DNA of 64,000 bases from Pseudodesulfovibrio portus (GTDB lineage: Bacteria > Desulfobacterota > Desulfovibrionia > Desulfovibrionales > Desulfovibrionaceae): positions 1,490,501 through 1,554,500 of the forward strand of contig NZ_AP026708.1 of NCBI RefSeq assembly GCF_026000375.1, in the 5' to 3' direction. Below are positions 23,148 to 31,858 of the stretch, in pieces (the stretch's first letter is position 1; the number at the start of each line of letters is the position of its first letter). Under the pieces are notes generated by a model. The model had not been told where the DNA came from, did no database searches, and was given only the letters and a program-made list of their open reading frames with translations. The translations under genes were made by a program, and so were the position numbers.

Positions 23148-24392
23148 ATGCCACTCACGCAACCCGTCCGCGTCATCGGGCTGACCCCCGGTTCGCTCCA
23201 TCTTCCCGAACACGCACAGCGTTTCCTCGCCGACGCCCATCTGGTGGTGGGCGGCAAGCGGGTGCTCGACGCCGTGCCTTCCGGGCTGATTCCCGACAGC
23301 GCAGCCGTGCGGACCGTTTCCGGCCCCCTGCCTCCCCTGTTCGACGCCATCCGCAAGGCCATGGGCAAGGGGTTGAACGTGGTGGTGCTGGCCGACGGCG
23401 ACCCGCTCTTCTTCGGCATCGGCAAACGGCTGGGCGAGGAGATCGGGCGCGAGAACCTGCTGGTCACGCCCAACGTCTCCACCCTGCAGCTGGCTGCGGC
23501 CCGACTCGGGCTGCCGTGGCAGGAGATGGACTTCGTCTCCCTGCACGGGCGCGACGACTTCTCGCCGCTGTACGCCTCCCTGGTGCGCGCGGACCTGATC
23601 GCCGTCTTCACCGACGCGACCAACACCCCGGCCGAGGTGGCCCGCGCATTGCTCGAACGGGGTGCGGACTGTTTTTCCATGACCGTGCTGGAGGACCTCG
23701 GCACGCCGGAGGAGCGCGTCCGGCCCCTGGCACTGCCCGAGACCTGGGGCATGGACTTCTCCGACCTCAACCTGGTCATCCTGGAGCGGCAGTATCCGCC
23801 GGAGATCGAGCTGACGCTCGGCATCCCGGACCACTACTACCTGCACCAGAAGAACCTGATCACCAAGCTGCCCGTGCGCGCCGCGGGCCTGGCCCACCTC
23901 AACGTGGAACCGGGCTCCACGGTCTGGGACCTGGGCGCGGGCTGCGGCTCGGTGTCCATCGAGGCGTCCCACCTGGCCCGGCGGGGCCGCGTCTTCGCCG
24001 TGGAGCGCCACAAGACCCGCGCGGCCATGATCCGCGAGAACATCCGGCGCACCGGGGCCTGGCTGGTCGAGACCATCCTCGGCGAGATGCCGGACGTGCT
24101 GGAGGGATTGCCCGCACCGGACCGGGTCTTCATCGGCGGCGGCCTGGGCGGCGAGTCCAACCGCGATTCCGCCCTGCTGGAGGTGGCCTGCGACCGGCTG
24201 GCCGCCCGTGGCCGGATCGTGGCCCACTGCATCCTCCTGGACACGCTGCACGCGGCCAAGGCCCACTTCGACAGACTCGGCTGGCACTTCGGCGTGACTC
24301 AGCTCCAGGCCTCGGCCACGGATTCCCTGGCCGGCGACCTGCGCTTCAAGGCGCAGAATCCCGTGTTCGTGCTCTGGGCGGAAAAACCGTAA
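23148..24392 (+). CDS. cbiET: Bifunctional cobalt-precorrin-7 C5-methyltransferase / C15-methyltransferase (decarboxylating) CbiET
   Basis: A fusion of CbiE and CbiT (like CobL), 414 residues. CbiE (residues 1-~205) has RVIGLTPGSL, VVLADGDPLFFGIGKRL and VSTLQLAAARLGLPWQEMDFVSLHGRD. CbiT (~230-414) is a class I methyltransferase with GSTVWDLGAGCGSVSIEASHLA and RVFIGGGLGGE. It catalyses the late C5 and C15 methylations and loss of the C12 carboxyl. The ATG at 23148 has no SD; TACATT lies exactly 7 bases upstream, which may mean a leaderless start, though the -35 match is poor. Confidence 0.95.
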   Translation: MPLTQPVRVIGLTPGSLHLPEHAQRFLADAHLVVGGKRVLDAVPSGLIPDSAAVRTVSGPLPPLFDAIRKAMGKGLNVVVLADGDPLFFGIGKRLGEEIGRENLLVTPNVSTLQLAAARLGLPWQEMDFVSLHGRDDFSPLYASLVRADLIAVFTDATNTPAEVARALLERGADCFSMTVLEDLGTPEERVRPLALPETWGMDFSDLNLVILERQYPPEIELTLGIPDHYYLHQKNLITKLPVRAAGLAHLNVEPGSTVWDLGAGCGSVSIEASHLARRGRVFAVERHKTRAAMIRENIRRTGAWLVETILGEMPDVLEGLPAPDRVFIGGGLGGESNRDSALLEVACDRLAARGRIVAHCILLDTLHAAKAHFDRLGWHFGVTQLQASATDSLAGDLRFKAQNPVFVLWAEKP

Positions 24393-24404
24393 CGCGCTCC
24401 CCGG

Positions 24405-25145
24405 TCAGCGGGGGAAGTATTTCGATTCGATACGGTCGTAGACACCGTTCTCGCGGATGGCGGCCAGCCCCCGGTTGAAGCGCTCCATGAGCCGCTCTGC
24501 CTCCGGATACCGCTTGGAAACCATGACGTGCTGGGGGTTGACGTTCCACGCCGTTGATGAGCTGAACAGGTGCGCCTGCGAAGGGAAGATGCGGTGGATC
24601 AGGTTCCAACCCACCATTTCGTCCTCGGCAAAAAGGTCCACACGCATCATCCGCACCTTGTGCACGCCCGAGGCCTCGCCCGGAGCGTAGTCCACCCTGA
24701 GACCGGCCCGCTCAAAGGCCTCCTCGTAGAAATGGCCCGATGTCCCGGCAAGGGTATAGGGGCGCAGGGCGTCCAGGCCGGTGAACGAGAATCCGGCCAT
24801 CCGTCCCTTGAGAAAAAAGAAGGCGTTGCGGCACTCCCCGATGACGTCGGAAAACCAGGCGTACGCCTCCCGCCGGGGCGTCCTGGCATAGGGGAAGGCC
24901 CCGAAAGCCGTTCCGTCCTCGACCATCAGGGCGCACCGCCGCCAGGGGCGGCATTCGATCCTGGCCTCGACCTGCACCTCCCGGAAGGCAGCGGCCACCA
25001 CCTCGTACAGCATGCCCGGATTGTCCCCGGTCAGGGACACATAGGGATAATACTCGTTGGTCACGAGCAAAACCGCCCCCTCCCCGGCAAAGGTCGGATG
25101 CGGGAGCAGGAGTAAAAAAAGACAGACCCCAATAATAGCGCGCAT
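24405..25145 (-). CDS. Periplasmic solute-binding protein (type 3, amino-acid-like)
   Basis: A 246-residue exported protein. The signal peptide (residues 1-~20, LLLLPHPTFAG) is followed by LLVTNEYYPYVSLTGDNPGMLYEVVAAAF, the usual opening of SBP_bac_3 proteins, and later GFFS-like GYAP regions. No permease or ATPase gene is adjacent, so it may serve as an orphan receptor or partner of a transporter elsewhere. I start at the ATG at 25145. The longer frame upstream is antisense to the MFS gene. The ligand is unknown. Confidence 0.8.
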   Translation of the reverse strand: MRAIIGVCLFLLLLPHPTFAGEGAVLLVTNEYYPYVSLTGDNPGMLYEVVAAAFREVQVEARIECRPWRRCALMVEDGTAFGAFPYARTPRREAYAWFSDVIGECRNAFFFLKGRMAGFSFTGLDALRPYTLAGTSGHFYEEAFERAGLRVDYAPGEASGVHKVRMMRVDLFAEDEMVGWNLIHRIFPSQAHLFSSSTAWNVNPQHVMVSKRYPEAERLMERFNRGLAAIRENGVYDRIESKYFPR

Positions 25146-25244
25146 GTCCAAGCCATAGCATACCCCACGCCTTTTTTCCCGCCTTTTGTTTTCGTCGCCA
25201 AAGGATGGTGGCATCCCCGGTCCACTTGTATTACCGTGCCTTTC

Positions 25245-26510
25245 ATGCCCGAACCAAAATCCCCCCTCCGCGCCCTGTGGTCCTGGGCCCTCTACGACTG
25301 GGCCAACTCCGGCTTCGCGGCCCTGGTCCAGACCTTTGTCTTTGCCGCCTACTTCACCAGGGCCGTAGCCGAAAACGAGACCGTGGGCACAGCCCAGTGG
25401 GGGACCATGATGGGCGTGGCCGGGTTGGTCATCGGCCTGGGCGGCCCGGTCCTCGGGGCCGTGGCCGACCGGTCGGGACGGCGCAAGCCGTGGCTGGCCG
25501 TCTTCACCGCGCTCTGCATCCTGGCCACGGGCCTCCTGTGGTTCGTCAGGCCGGACGTCTCCCTTGTCCGGCTCGGCCTGCTGCTCGCGGGCATCGGCAC
25601 CATCGGCAGCGAGTACGCCATGATCTTCTACAACGCCATGCTCCCGGACCTGGCCGCCCCCCGGGCCATCGGCCGCTGGTCGGGCTGGGGCTGGGGACTC
25701 GGCTACGCGGGCGGGCTGGTCCTGCTGGTGATCGCCCTGTACGGCTTCGTGCAGCCGCCCGGCTGGTTCGGCGTTCCGCGCGAGGAAGCCATGCACGTCC
25801 GGGCGGTAATGCCCCTGACCGCAGTCTGGTACCTGCTGTTCTGCCTGCCCCTGTTCCTGTTCTCGCCGGACGCGAAATCCGCGGCCGTCCCGCTCGGAAA
25901 GGCCGTGGGCCAGGCCTTCGGGCAGATCAGGGATTCGCTGCGCCATATCCGCGGCCACCGGGGCGTGGCCGTGTTCCTGCTGGCGCGCATGCTGTACAAC
26001 GACGGGCTGACCACCATGTTCGCCTTCGGCGGCATCTACGCGGCGGCCACCTTCGGCATGGCCCCCTCCGAGGTCATCCTCTTCGGCATCGGGCTCAACG
26101 TCACCGCCGGGCTGGGCGCGGCGGCCTTTGCCTGGATGGACGACCGGGTCGGGCCGCGCAAGACCATCCTCGCCTCCCTGACCGGGCTGATCGTGCCCGG
26201 CGTGGCCATCCTGCTGGTAACGGACAGGACCCTGTTCTGGATTTTCGGGTTGGCAATCGGTATATTCGTGGGACCGGTCCAGGCATCGAGCCGGTCCTAC
26301 CTGGCCCGGGTGGCCCCGGAAGAGCTGCGCACCGAGATGTTCGGGCTGTTCGCCCTGTCGGGCAAGCTGACCTCGTTCCTGGGACCGTTCCTGGTGGGCT
26401 GGCTGACCCTGGCCGCCGACAGCCAGCGTGTGGGCATGAGCGCGGTCATCGGGCTCTTCGTTCTCGGGCTGCTCGGCATGCTCTTCGTCCCGGCCGCCAA
26501 AAACAGGTGA
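25245..26510 (+). CDS. MFS transporter, UMF1 (Atg22-like) family
   Basis: A 421-residue membrane protein with about 12 hydrophobic segments. WSWALYDWANSGFAALVQTFVFAAYF at the N-terminus is the UMF1/Atg22-like signature, and DRSGRRKPW is the loop between helices 2 and 3 of major facilitators. The family may move amino acids or other small solutes; the substrate is not predictable. No clear SD precedes either possible start (GTG at 25236 or ATG at 25245); I use the ATG. AMMECR1 follows after 10 bp. Confidence 0.85.
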   Translation: MPEPKSPLRALWSWALYDWANSGFAALVQTFVFAAYFTRAVAENETVGTAQWGTMMGVAGLVIGLGGPVLGAVADRSGRRKPWLAVFTALCILATGLLWFVRPDVSLVRLGLLLAGIGTIGSEYAMIFYNAMLPDLAAPRAIGRWSGWGWGLGYAGGLVLLVIALYGFVQPPGWFGVPREEAMHVRAVMPLTAVWYLLFCLPLFLFSPDAKSAAVPLGKAVGQAFGQIRDSLRHIRGHRGVAVFLLARMLYNDGLTTMFAFGGIYAAATFGMAPSEVILFGIGLNVTAGLGAAAFAWMDDRVGPRKTILASLTGLIVPGVAILLVTDRTLFWIFGLAIGIFVGPVQASSRSYLARVAPEELRTEMFGLFALSGKLTSFLGPFLVGWLTLAADSQRVGMSAVIGLFVLGLLGMLFVPAAKNR

Positions 26511-26520
26511 GGAAACCCTT

Positions 26521-27078
26521 ATGAACGACTTCCGCTTCGAGCTGACCGACGAGGAAAAAACCTATCTGAGAGAACTGGTGGCGCAGTCCATACGGTTCAG
26601 GTTCAACCCGTCCGACGGCCCCTTCGGCCCGCCGGAGCCGCCCACGGCCAAGCTGAAGGAGCACCTGGGGGCCTTCGTCACCCTCAAGATCGGCGGCTCC
26701 CTGCGCGGCTGCATCGGCAACGTCCAGGGCTCGGGCGAACTGTTCCGCACGGTCTGGAACATGGCCCGGAGCGCGGCCTTTGAGGACCCACGTTTTCCGC
26801 CGTTGACCGAAGGCGAGTTCCACGCCGTGGAATACGAAATATCCATCCTGAGCCCGCTGGCGCCCTGCCCGGACCCGGAACAGGTGGAGGTGGGCCGTCA
26901 CGGGTTGATCATGTCCAGGGACGGCCGGTCCGGCCTGCTCCTGCCCCAGGTGCCCGTGGAGTGGGGGTGGGACAGGGAGACCTTCCTGGCGCAGACCTGC
27001 GTCAAGGCCGGGCTGCCCCAAAACGCCTGGAAGGACCGGGAGACCACCATCCTCTGGTTCGAGGCGGTGGTCTTCTGA
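26521..27078 (+). CDS. AMMECR1-domain protein (AmrA family)
   Basis: A 185-residue AMMECR1/AmmeMemoRadiSam-A protein. The hallmark LRGCIGNVQGSGEL, with the conserved Cys, and ARSAAFEDPRFPPLTEGEF, YEISILSPL and LLLPQVPVEWGWDRETFLAQTCVKAGL all fit. In many genomes the domain travels with Memo-like and radical-SAM genes; none is adjacent here. Its biochemical role is unknown. GAGG precedes the ATG. Confidence 0.92.
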   Translation: MNDFRFELTDEEKTYLRELVAQSIRFRFNPSDGPFGPPEPPTAKLKEHLGAFVTLKIGGSLRGCIGNVQGSGELFRTVWNMARSAAFEDPRFPPLTEGEFHAVEYEISILSPLAPCPDPEQVEVGRHGLIMSRDGRSGLLLPQVPVEWGWDRETFLAQTCVKAGLPQNAWKDRETTILWFEAVVF

Positions 27079-27241
27079 GCCGGTGCGGCCACCGCCCGGG
27101 AGCAGCGGCTCCCCTGAAAGGCGGCAATTCTTTATCGACAGACCGTTTATATTTCCGTTACAGTCATGAGACTGGAATTGAAGTGCCCACGGACTGAGGG
27201 AAACGGACTGCGGCGAAACCACACTCGGAGAATATACTCAC

Positions 27242-27934
27242 ATGTCGAACAACGACGTCAAACAGCCCGCCATCGCTCCCTCGAACGCAACGGTGTCGAA
27301 GATTCCCGGCATAAAGATGAGCGTGGCCGTGGGCAAGGAAGTGGTGGTCCGCGTGCCGGACGTCCCGCACTCCTACCGGGGCCGCGTGGTCGGTTTTGAT
27401 CCCTACGAATACATCATCGTCAGCGTCCGGCTGCCGTCCAAGATACGCCGGGAGCTCGCGGGCGGCGGACAAATCGTGCTCAAGTACATCCACAAGGGCA
27501 CGGTATACGGGTTCCGGGCCCACGCCCTGGACGCCATCCGCACGCCGGCTCCCCTCGTCTTCATCGAGTATCCGGGCGTCATAGAAAAGATCGAGTTGCG
27601 CAGGGAAACCCGCCGCGAGGTGAACATCGACGGCGAACTGCACGCCGACAACGCCGCCCACGAGTGCCTGGTGGTCAACCTGTCCACCACCGGCTGCAAG
27701 ATTTCCGCGCGGGCCACGGCCAAGGACCCGCTCACCGCCACCAGGGTGGACGACACCATGGTGGTGTCGTTCAATCTCGGCGCGGAGGGGGTGCTCAAAC
27801 TCCCCCTGGCCGTCAGAAACATCAAGCGGGAAAGAGGCATCCTCACATTGGGCACCATGTTCCTCGACCTGAACAGCAAAGAAGAGGAAGCCATCGGCAA
27901 ACACCTGGAAAAGGTGAAGCGGCTCACACGGTGA
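27242..27934 (+). CDS. PilZ-domain protein with YcgR-like N-terminal domain
   Basis: A 230-residue likely c-di-GMP receptor. The N-terminal ~110 residues form a barrel like the YcgR N-terminal domain. The PilZ domain follows: RRETRR gives the RxxxR motif and VNLSTTGCKIS the N/DxSxxG motif, both needed for c-di-GMP binding. Proteins of this type usually control flagella or surface traits. It is 16 bp upstream of an HD-GYP gene, which would degrade the ligand. GGAG lies 12-15 bases upstream of the ATG. Confidence 0.9.
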   Translation: MSNNDVKQPAIAPSNATVSKIPGIKMSVAVGKEVVVRVPDVPHSYRGRVVGFDPYEYIIVSVRLPSKIRRELAGGGQIVLKYIHKGTVYGFRAHALDAIRTPAPLVFIEYPGVIEKIELRRETRREVNIDGELHADNAAHECLVVNLSTTGCKISARATAKDPLTATRVDDTMVVSFNLGAEGVLKLPLAVRNIKRERGILTLGTMFLDLNSKEEEAIGKHLEKVKRLTR

Positions 27935-27950
27935 CAGACAGGACCAAATA

Positions 27951-29159
27951 ATGATCAAGAAGATATCCATAGACGAACTCGAACCGGGCATGGAGGTGGT
28001 CAAGCTCTCCTCGGAGATGTGGGAACACCTGCCGCACCTGTATGCGGAACCGGGCATCATCGAATCCGGCGAACAGGTCGCACGGTTGAAGGCGGAGGGC
28101 TACCGGCAGGTCTTCGTGCAGATGAAGGACGAAAACCGCGGGTTGACGGACGAGCAGCGGCTGGACCAGCTCATTTCCAATCGCGAAGCCGCCCCGGCGC
28201 ACAAGGAGCGCGCCCCATTCCCGCAGGCCATGAAGGCCACCCGGGTGACATACGAGTCCGCCATGAGCTGTGCCATGCGGATCGTCAACGACGCCAAGCT
28301 CGGCCGCAAGATGGACTATCAGGCCGCCGTGGACACCGCCAGCGCCATCGTGGATTGCGCCATCCGCAATCCGGACACCCTGGTCTGTTTGTCCAAGCTC
28401 TCGGAGTTCGACGACTACACCTACACCCACTCCATCAACGTGGCGGCCATTGCCGTGGTCTTCGGCGAATACATCGGCATGACCAGGGAAGAACTGGTCG
28501 ACCTGGGCATGGCCGGGATGATGCACGACCTGGGCAAGACATCCGTGGACCAGAACATCGTCAACAAGCCGGCCAAGCTGACTCCCGAGGAGTTCGCCGA
28601 GATGCGCAAGCACCCGGCCTACGGGTTCGTCCTGCTCAAATCCAACCCGGACATCCCGTCCAAGGTCCTCGAAGCGGTCAGGCTGCACCATGAGAAGTAC
28701 AACGGCAGCGGCTACCCAAGCGGGTTGACCCGCAGGGAAATCCCCGCCTTTGCCCGGATCATCTGCCTGGCCGACATATACGACGCCCTGACCTCCAACC
28801 GGTGCTACCGGGACGCCATCCTGCCCAACAAGGCGCTGGGCATCATGTACGGCATGCGCGAGCAGGAGTTCGATCCCCTGGAAATCCAGCTTTTCATCAA
28901 GTGCCTGGGCATCTTCCCGTCGGGCAGCCTGGTGCAGCTGAACACCGGCGACTACGCCGTGGTCCGGGAGTCCAACCCCGGCAAGCCTCTCAGCCCGAAG
29001 ATCAGGGTCATCCTGAACAAGACCATGCACCCCATCCGGGCCCGGGACGTGAACCTGGCCGATGGCGTGAAAAGCGGCGATACCGAACTGGAAATAATTG
29101 AATGTGCCGATCCGGGAGTCTACAAAAAGAGTCTCATCAACTACATGACCGCCAACTGA
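27951..29159 (+). CDS. HD-GYP domain cyclic-di-GMP phosphodiesterase
   Basis: A 402-residue protein. The N-terminal part (IDELEPGMEVVKLSSEMWEH) is the DUF3391-like region commonly ahead of HD-GYP. The catalytic domain (~130-300) has HSINVAAIAVVFGEY, GMAGMMHDLGKTSVD with the HD pair, HPAYGFVLL, and HHEKYNGSGYPSGL carrying the GYP motif (Asn in place of the more common Asp, a usual variant). It should hydrolyse c-di-GMP. It is paired with the upstream PilZ gene and followed by a membrane protein gene. Confidence 0.93.
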   Translation: MIKKISIDELEPGMEVVKLSSEMWEHLPHLYAEPGIIESGEQVARLKAEGYRQVFVQMKDENRGLTDEQRLDQLISNREAAPAHKERAPFPQAMKATRVTYESAMSCAMRIVNDAKLGRKMDYQAAVDTASAIVDCAIRNPDTLVCLSKLSEFDDYTYTHSINVAAIAVVFGEYIGMTREELVDLGMAGMMHDLGKTSVDQNIVNKPAKLTPEEFAEMRKHPAYGFVLLKSNPDIPSKVLEAVRLHHEKYNGSGYPSGLTRREIPAFARIICLADIYDALTSNRCYRDAILPNKALGIMYGMREQEFDPLEIQLFIKCLGIFPSGSLVQLNTGDYAVVRESNPGKPLSPKIRVILNKTMHPIRARDVNLADGVKSGDTELEIIECADPGVYKKSLINYMTAN

Positions 29160-29206
29160 CGGCCTGATCGAACACGCCGATATTCTGGATTACCCCGGAG
29201 GAACGA

Positions 29207-29668
29207 ATGGATGTCCTTGATATGGAAATATGGGTCGGCCTCATCGTCCTGACGAGCCTGCTGTACGTACTCAAATGGTTCCTGAGCAGAAAAAGGACCG
29301 TGCGGGTATACCGCATCAGCCCCGAATCCCTGAAGCGCTCGAAAAACGTGATGATGGCCCTGCTCCCCCTGATCGAGGACGGGGGGCAGCATCCCCTGGA
29401 CATCGCCCGCATGCCATACTCCAAGGAAGACATCAAAAGCGCCGCCAAGATCCTGGCCTATTACTTCTACACCAAAAAGCAGCAGGACGAGCTGGCCCGC
29501 ATCAAATATGCCTTTGTCGCCGTCTCCCGGTTCCAGGACCCGACCATGGACTCCGAGACCCAGGAAAAACGCATGCTGCGCGAACACCGGGCCCTTGAGC
29601 GCGAGCTCCAGTATTACATGACCCACTCGCCGTTCAACGTGAAAAAAACCGGCCGCAGGAAAAAGTAG
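29207..29668 (+). CDS. Single-pass membrane protein of unknown function
   Basis: A 153-residue protein. One N-terminal hydrophobic helix (WVGLIVLTSLLYVLKWFLS) is followed by a basic, soluble region ending in GRRKK. I do not recognise a family. CGGAGGAA precedes the ATG. It probably belongs to the PilZ/HD-GYP operon (47 bp downstream of it). It ends two bases from the convergent Cys-rich gene. Confidence 0.7.
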   Translation: MDVLDMEIWVGLIVLTSLLYVLKWFLSRKRTVRVYRISPESLKRSKNVMMALLPLIEDGGQHPLDIARMPYSKEDIKSAAKILAYYFYTKKQQDELARIKYAFVAVSRFQDPTMDSETQEKRMLREHRALERELQYYMTHSPFNVKKTGRRKK

Positions 29669-29670
29669 GA

Positions 29671-29946
29671 TTATTCCTCTTCGTCGTCCGCCCCGGACCG
29701 CACCTCGTCGAAGCGCGCCTTGAGCCTGGCCAAAATGTGGTCGTACCCCTTCGGAGTGTGGGGTATCAGGCAGGTGGTGCAATCCTTCACCCCGGACTTC
29801 AGCACGCGGTAGTTGCCGCCGCACTCCTCAAAGAAATAGAGCGGGCAGAAGCAGAACAGGCAGTTGAACTGCTCCGGCCTGGCCGTCTTGTGGCAGGGGA
29901 AGTATTCGCACTCGGTGTTGCTGAAAAATCGATAGCTGTTCTTCAT
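29671..29946 (-). CDS. Cysteine-rich small-domain protein (PF04071-like)
   Basis: A 91-residue metal-binding protein. The block FFSNTECEYFPCHK ... FNCLFCFCPLYFFEECGGNY ... VKDCTTCLIPHTPKGYDHI holds nine Cys and matches the Cys_rich_small family, which in other genomes is often found with or fused to cobalamin genes. Metal or function is unknown. I start at the ATG at 29946; the SD is weak. Its neighbour upstream is yjbQ. Confidence 0.75.
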   Translation of the reverse strand: MKNSYRFFSNTECEYFPCHKTARPEQFNCLFCFCPLYFFEECGGNYRVLKSGVKDCTTCLIPHTPKGYDHILARLKARFDEVRSGADDEEE

Positions 29947-30047
29947 GGTCTTTTCCCGGATTCGTTCCAGGCGACTTGGCGGCCGGGGAACACGCGCAAG
30001 CATACCCGCTTGGCTCCTGCAGCGCAACGAAACGACTACTCGAGGGC

Positions 30048-30443
30048 CTAGGCGCCCAGCCACTTGACCCACAGCTTGCGCGTCCTCGGGCCGTCGAACT
30101 CGCAGAAGTAGATTTTCTGCCAGGTGCCGAGCTGGAGGTTGCCCCCCTCCACGATGACCATCTGGTCGCAGCCGAACATGGATGATTTGATGTGCGCGTC
30201 CGAGTTGCCCTCGGCGTGGTGGTAGTCGCCGCGATGGGGGACCAGCTTGCGCATGTTCACGACGATGTCCCTGACGACATCTGGATCCGCTCCTTCATTG
30301 ACCGTGATGGCCCCGGTGGTATGCGGGCAGTACAGCAGCAACGCGCCGTCGGACCAGCCGTTCTCGTTGACCGCCTTGCGGACGGCCGTGGTGATGTCGA
30401 GCAATTCCTCTCGTTCGTGTGTCCTGACCTGAATGGTTTCCAT
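30048..30443 (-). CDS. yjbQ: YjbQ / UPF0047 family protein
   Basis: A 131-residue protein of the UPF0047 family. LLLYCPHTTGAITVNEGADPDVVRDI and YHHAEGNSDAHIKSSMFG are the conserved blocks, with His residues thought to bind a metal. E. coli YjbQ has weak thiamine-phosphate synthase activity in vitro, but the physiological role is unclear. AAAGGAG precedes the ATG. It lies downstream of the Fe-S gene and upstream of the Cys-rich gene on the minus strand. Confidence 0.92.
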   Translation of the reverse strand: METIQVRTHEREELLDITTAVRKAVNENGWSDGALLLYCPHTTGAITVNEGADPDVVRDIVVNMRKLVPHRGDYHHAEGNSDAHIKSSMFGCDQMVIVEGGNLQLGTWQKIYFCEFDGPRTRKLWVKWLGA

Positions 30444-30480
30444 GGCCCTTCTCCTTTGGGACGGTTCAATGGCGTTGGTG

Positions 30481-31764
30481 TCAGCCGGAACCCTTGCGGA
30501 CGGCGTCGAGGAAACGGGAACGCAGGGTCTCGCTCATGAGCGCCTTCCTGACCGGGCTCAGCTTGAGGAAGCCGCCCAGCAGGGCCCGCATGAAATTTTC
30601 GGCCCGGCTGTTGGGGTTGTCGAAGATGAGGCTCTGCAAGGTGCCGCGCTCCAGGGACTGCATCAGCACGCGCTCCAGGGAGTCCTCGGGATGGAAGACC
30701 TTCTGCTCGCGCTTGTGCAGCTCCATGGACTGCGGCTTGCATTTCAGGGCGCACACCCCGCAGCCCAGGCATATATCCTGATCCACCACGGCGTATTTCC
30801 GGGGTTTCTCCCCCGGCCCGGCCGGGCGTTCCGCCAGGCTCACCGCGTCGATGGGGCAGGCGCGGACGCATTTCCCGCAGCCGGTGCAGGTGTCCGCGTC
30901 ACATCGGGCGATGAACGACGAGGAGACCAGTATCCCCGGATACCCCCGCTTGATGCCGTGCATGAGATTGCAGCAGCAGCCGCAGCAGTGGCACACGAAT
31001 CCTGCCCCCTGCTTCACGTTGTCCGTGGACAGGGTGTAGCCGCAATCCTTTGAACGGGCGAAAATATCCAGTATTTCCTCCCTGGATGCCTCCCGGGCGA
31101 ACTCGTTGCGGATGAGAAATTCTGCTGCCGATCCCATGGAGGTGCAGGTCTCGAGCGGCACCTCGCATTCCCGGCCGCCAAGGTGCTCTTTTTCATGCCT
31201 GCAGGCGCAGAGCCCCACGGCAAAGACATCCTGCGCATGGATGAGCGCGGCGGCCTTCTCGTAATCCAGAATCTCCACGTAATCCTGCTGATGCACAGTC
31301 TCCTCGTGGGGGAGCGCCCGCATCACGGACACCTGCTGCCCGTCCCCGAAATTGGCTTCCAGGAATGCGTCGCCGCCGAACATATAGGCCTGGAACAGCT
31401 CGGCCCATCTGGCCGGATCGATGTCGCCCCGGATGCGCATCATGGAAAATTCGAAAAACCCGATGACGATGGGGGAGATCATGTACCGGTAGCCGTCGCC
31501 GTCGTGGATGTCGCAGACGAGGCCCTTGCCGCACATATCCGGCAGCAGACGCCTCAGCCGGTATTCATCGAACCCGGACAGCCTGGCGATGCGCCCGATG
31601 CGCGACGGCCGATACGGCATGCGGGTGACGAGTTCGGCCTCTTCCGGCGTGTAGAGCGCTTCCAGCATGGCGCGCATGGCCGGAGTCCAGGGCATCCGCA
31701 CCGGCGTGTTGTCGAGCGTCCGCCCCAGCTGGCGGTACATGTCCTTTGCGATGATATGGCCCAT
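30481..31764 (-). CDS. 4Fe-4S dicluster ferredoxin protein with CHCCGCCC motif
   Basis: A 427-residue iron-sulfur protein. Residues 1-~120 look like a winged-helix region (RPSRIGRIARLSGFDEYRLRRLLPDMCGKGLV). A Cys block near 190-215 (GLCACRHEKEHLGG ... VPLETCTS) is followed by VCHCCGCCCNLMHGIKR near 265. Two ferredoxin clusters then appear, CTGCGKCVRACP and CLGCGVCALKCK. The combination is seen in uncharacterised anaerobe proteins; electron transfer to an unknown partner is inferred. I start at the ATG at 31764. The TTG at 31782 is an alternative, and both have weak SDs. Confidence 0.8.
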   Translation of the reverse strand: MGHIIAKDMYRQLGRTLDNTPVRMPWTPAMRAMLEALYTPEEAELVTRMPYRPSRIGRIARLSGFDEYRLRRLLPDMCGKGLVCDIHDGDGYRYMISPIVIGFFEFSMMRIRGDIDPARWAELFQAYMFGGDAFLEANFGDGQQVSVMRALPHEETVHQQDYVEILDYEKAAALIHAQDVFAVGLCACRHEKEHLGGRECEVPLETCTSMGSAAEFLIRNEFAREASREEILDIFARSKDCGYTLSTDNVKQGAGFVCHCCGCCCNLMHGIKRGYPGILVSSSFIARCDADTCTGCGKCVRACPIDAVSLAERPAGPGEKPRKYAVVDQDICLGCGVCALKCKPQSMELHKREQKVFHPEDSLERVLMQSLERGTLQSLIFDNPNSRAENFMRALLGGFLKLSPVRKALMSETLRSRFLDAVRKGSG

Positions 31765-31858
31765 GGCCTCTTGAGTACCCAATGCGCGGGCCGTTTACAA
31801 TGAGGCGGCTGCGTTTTAAACGCGCACCATTTCAACGCTCTCCGGGTATTGCGCCCCC

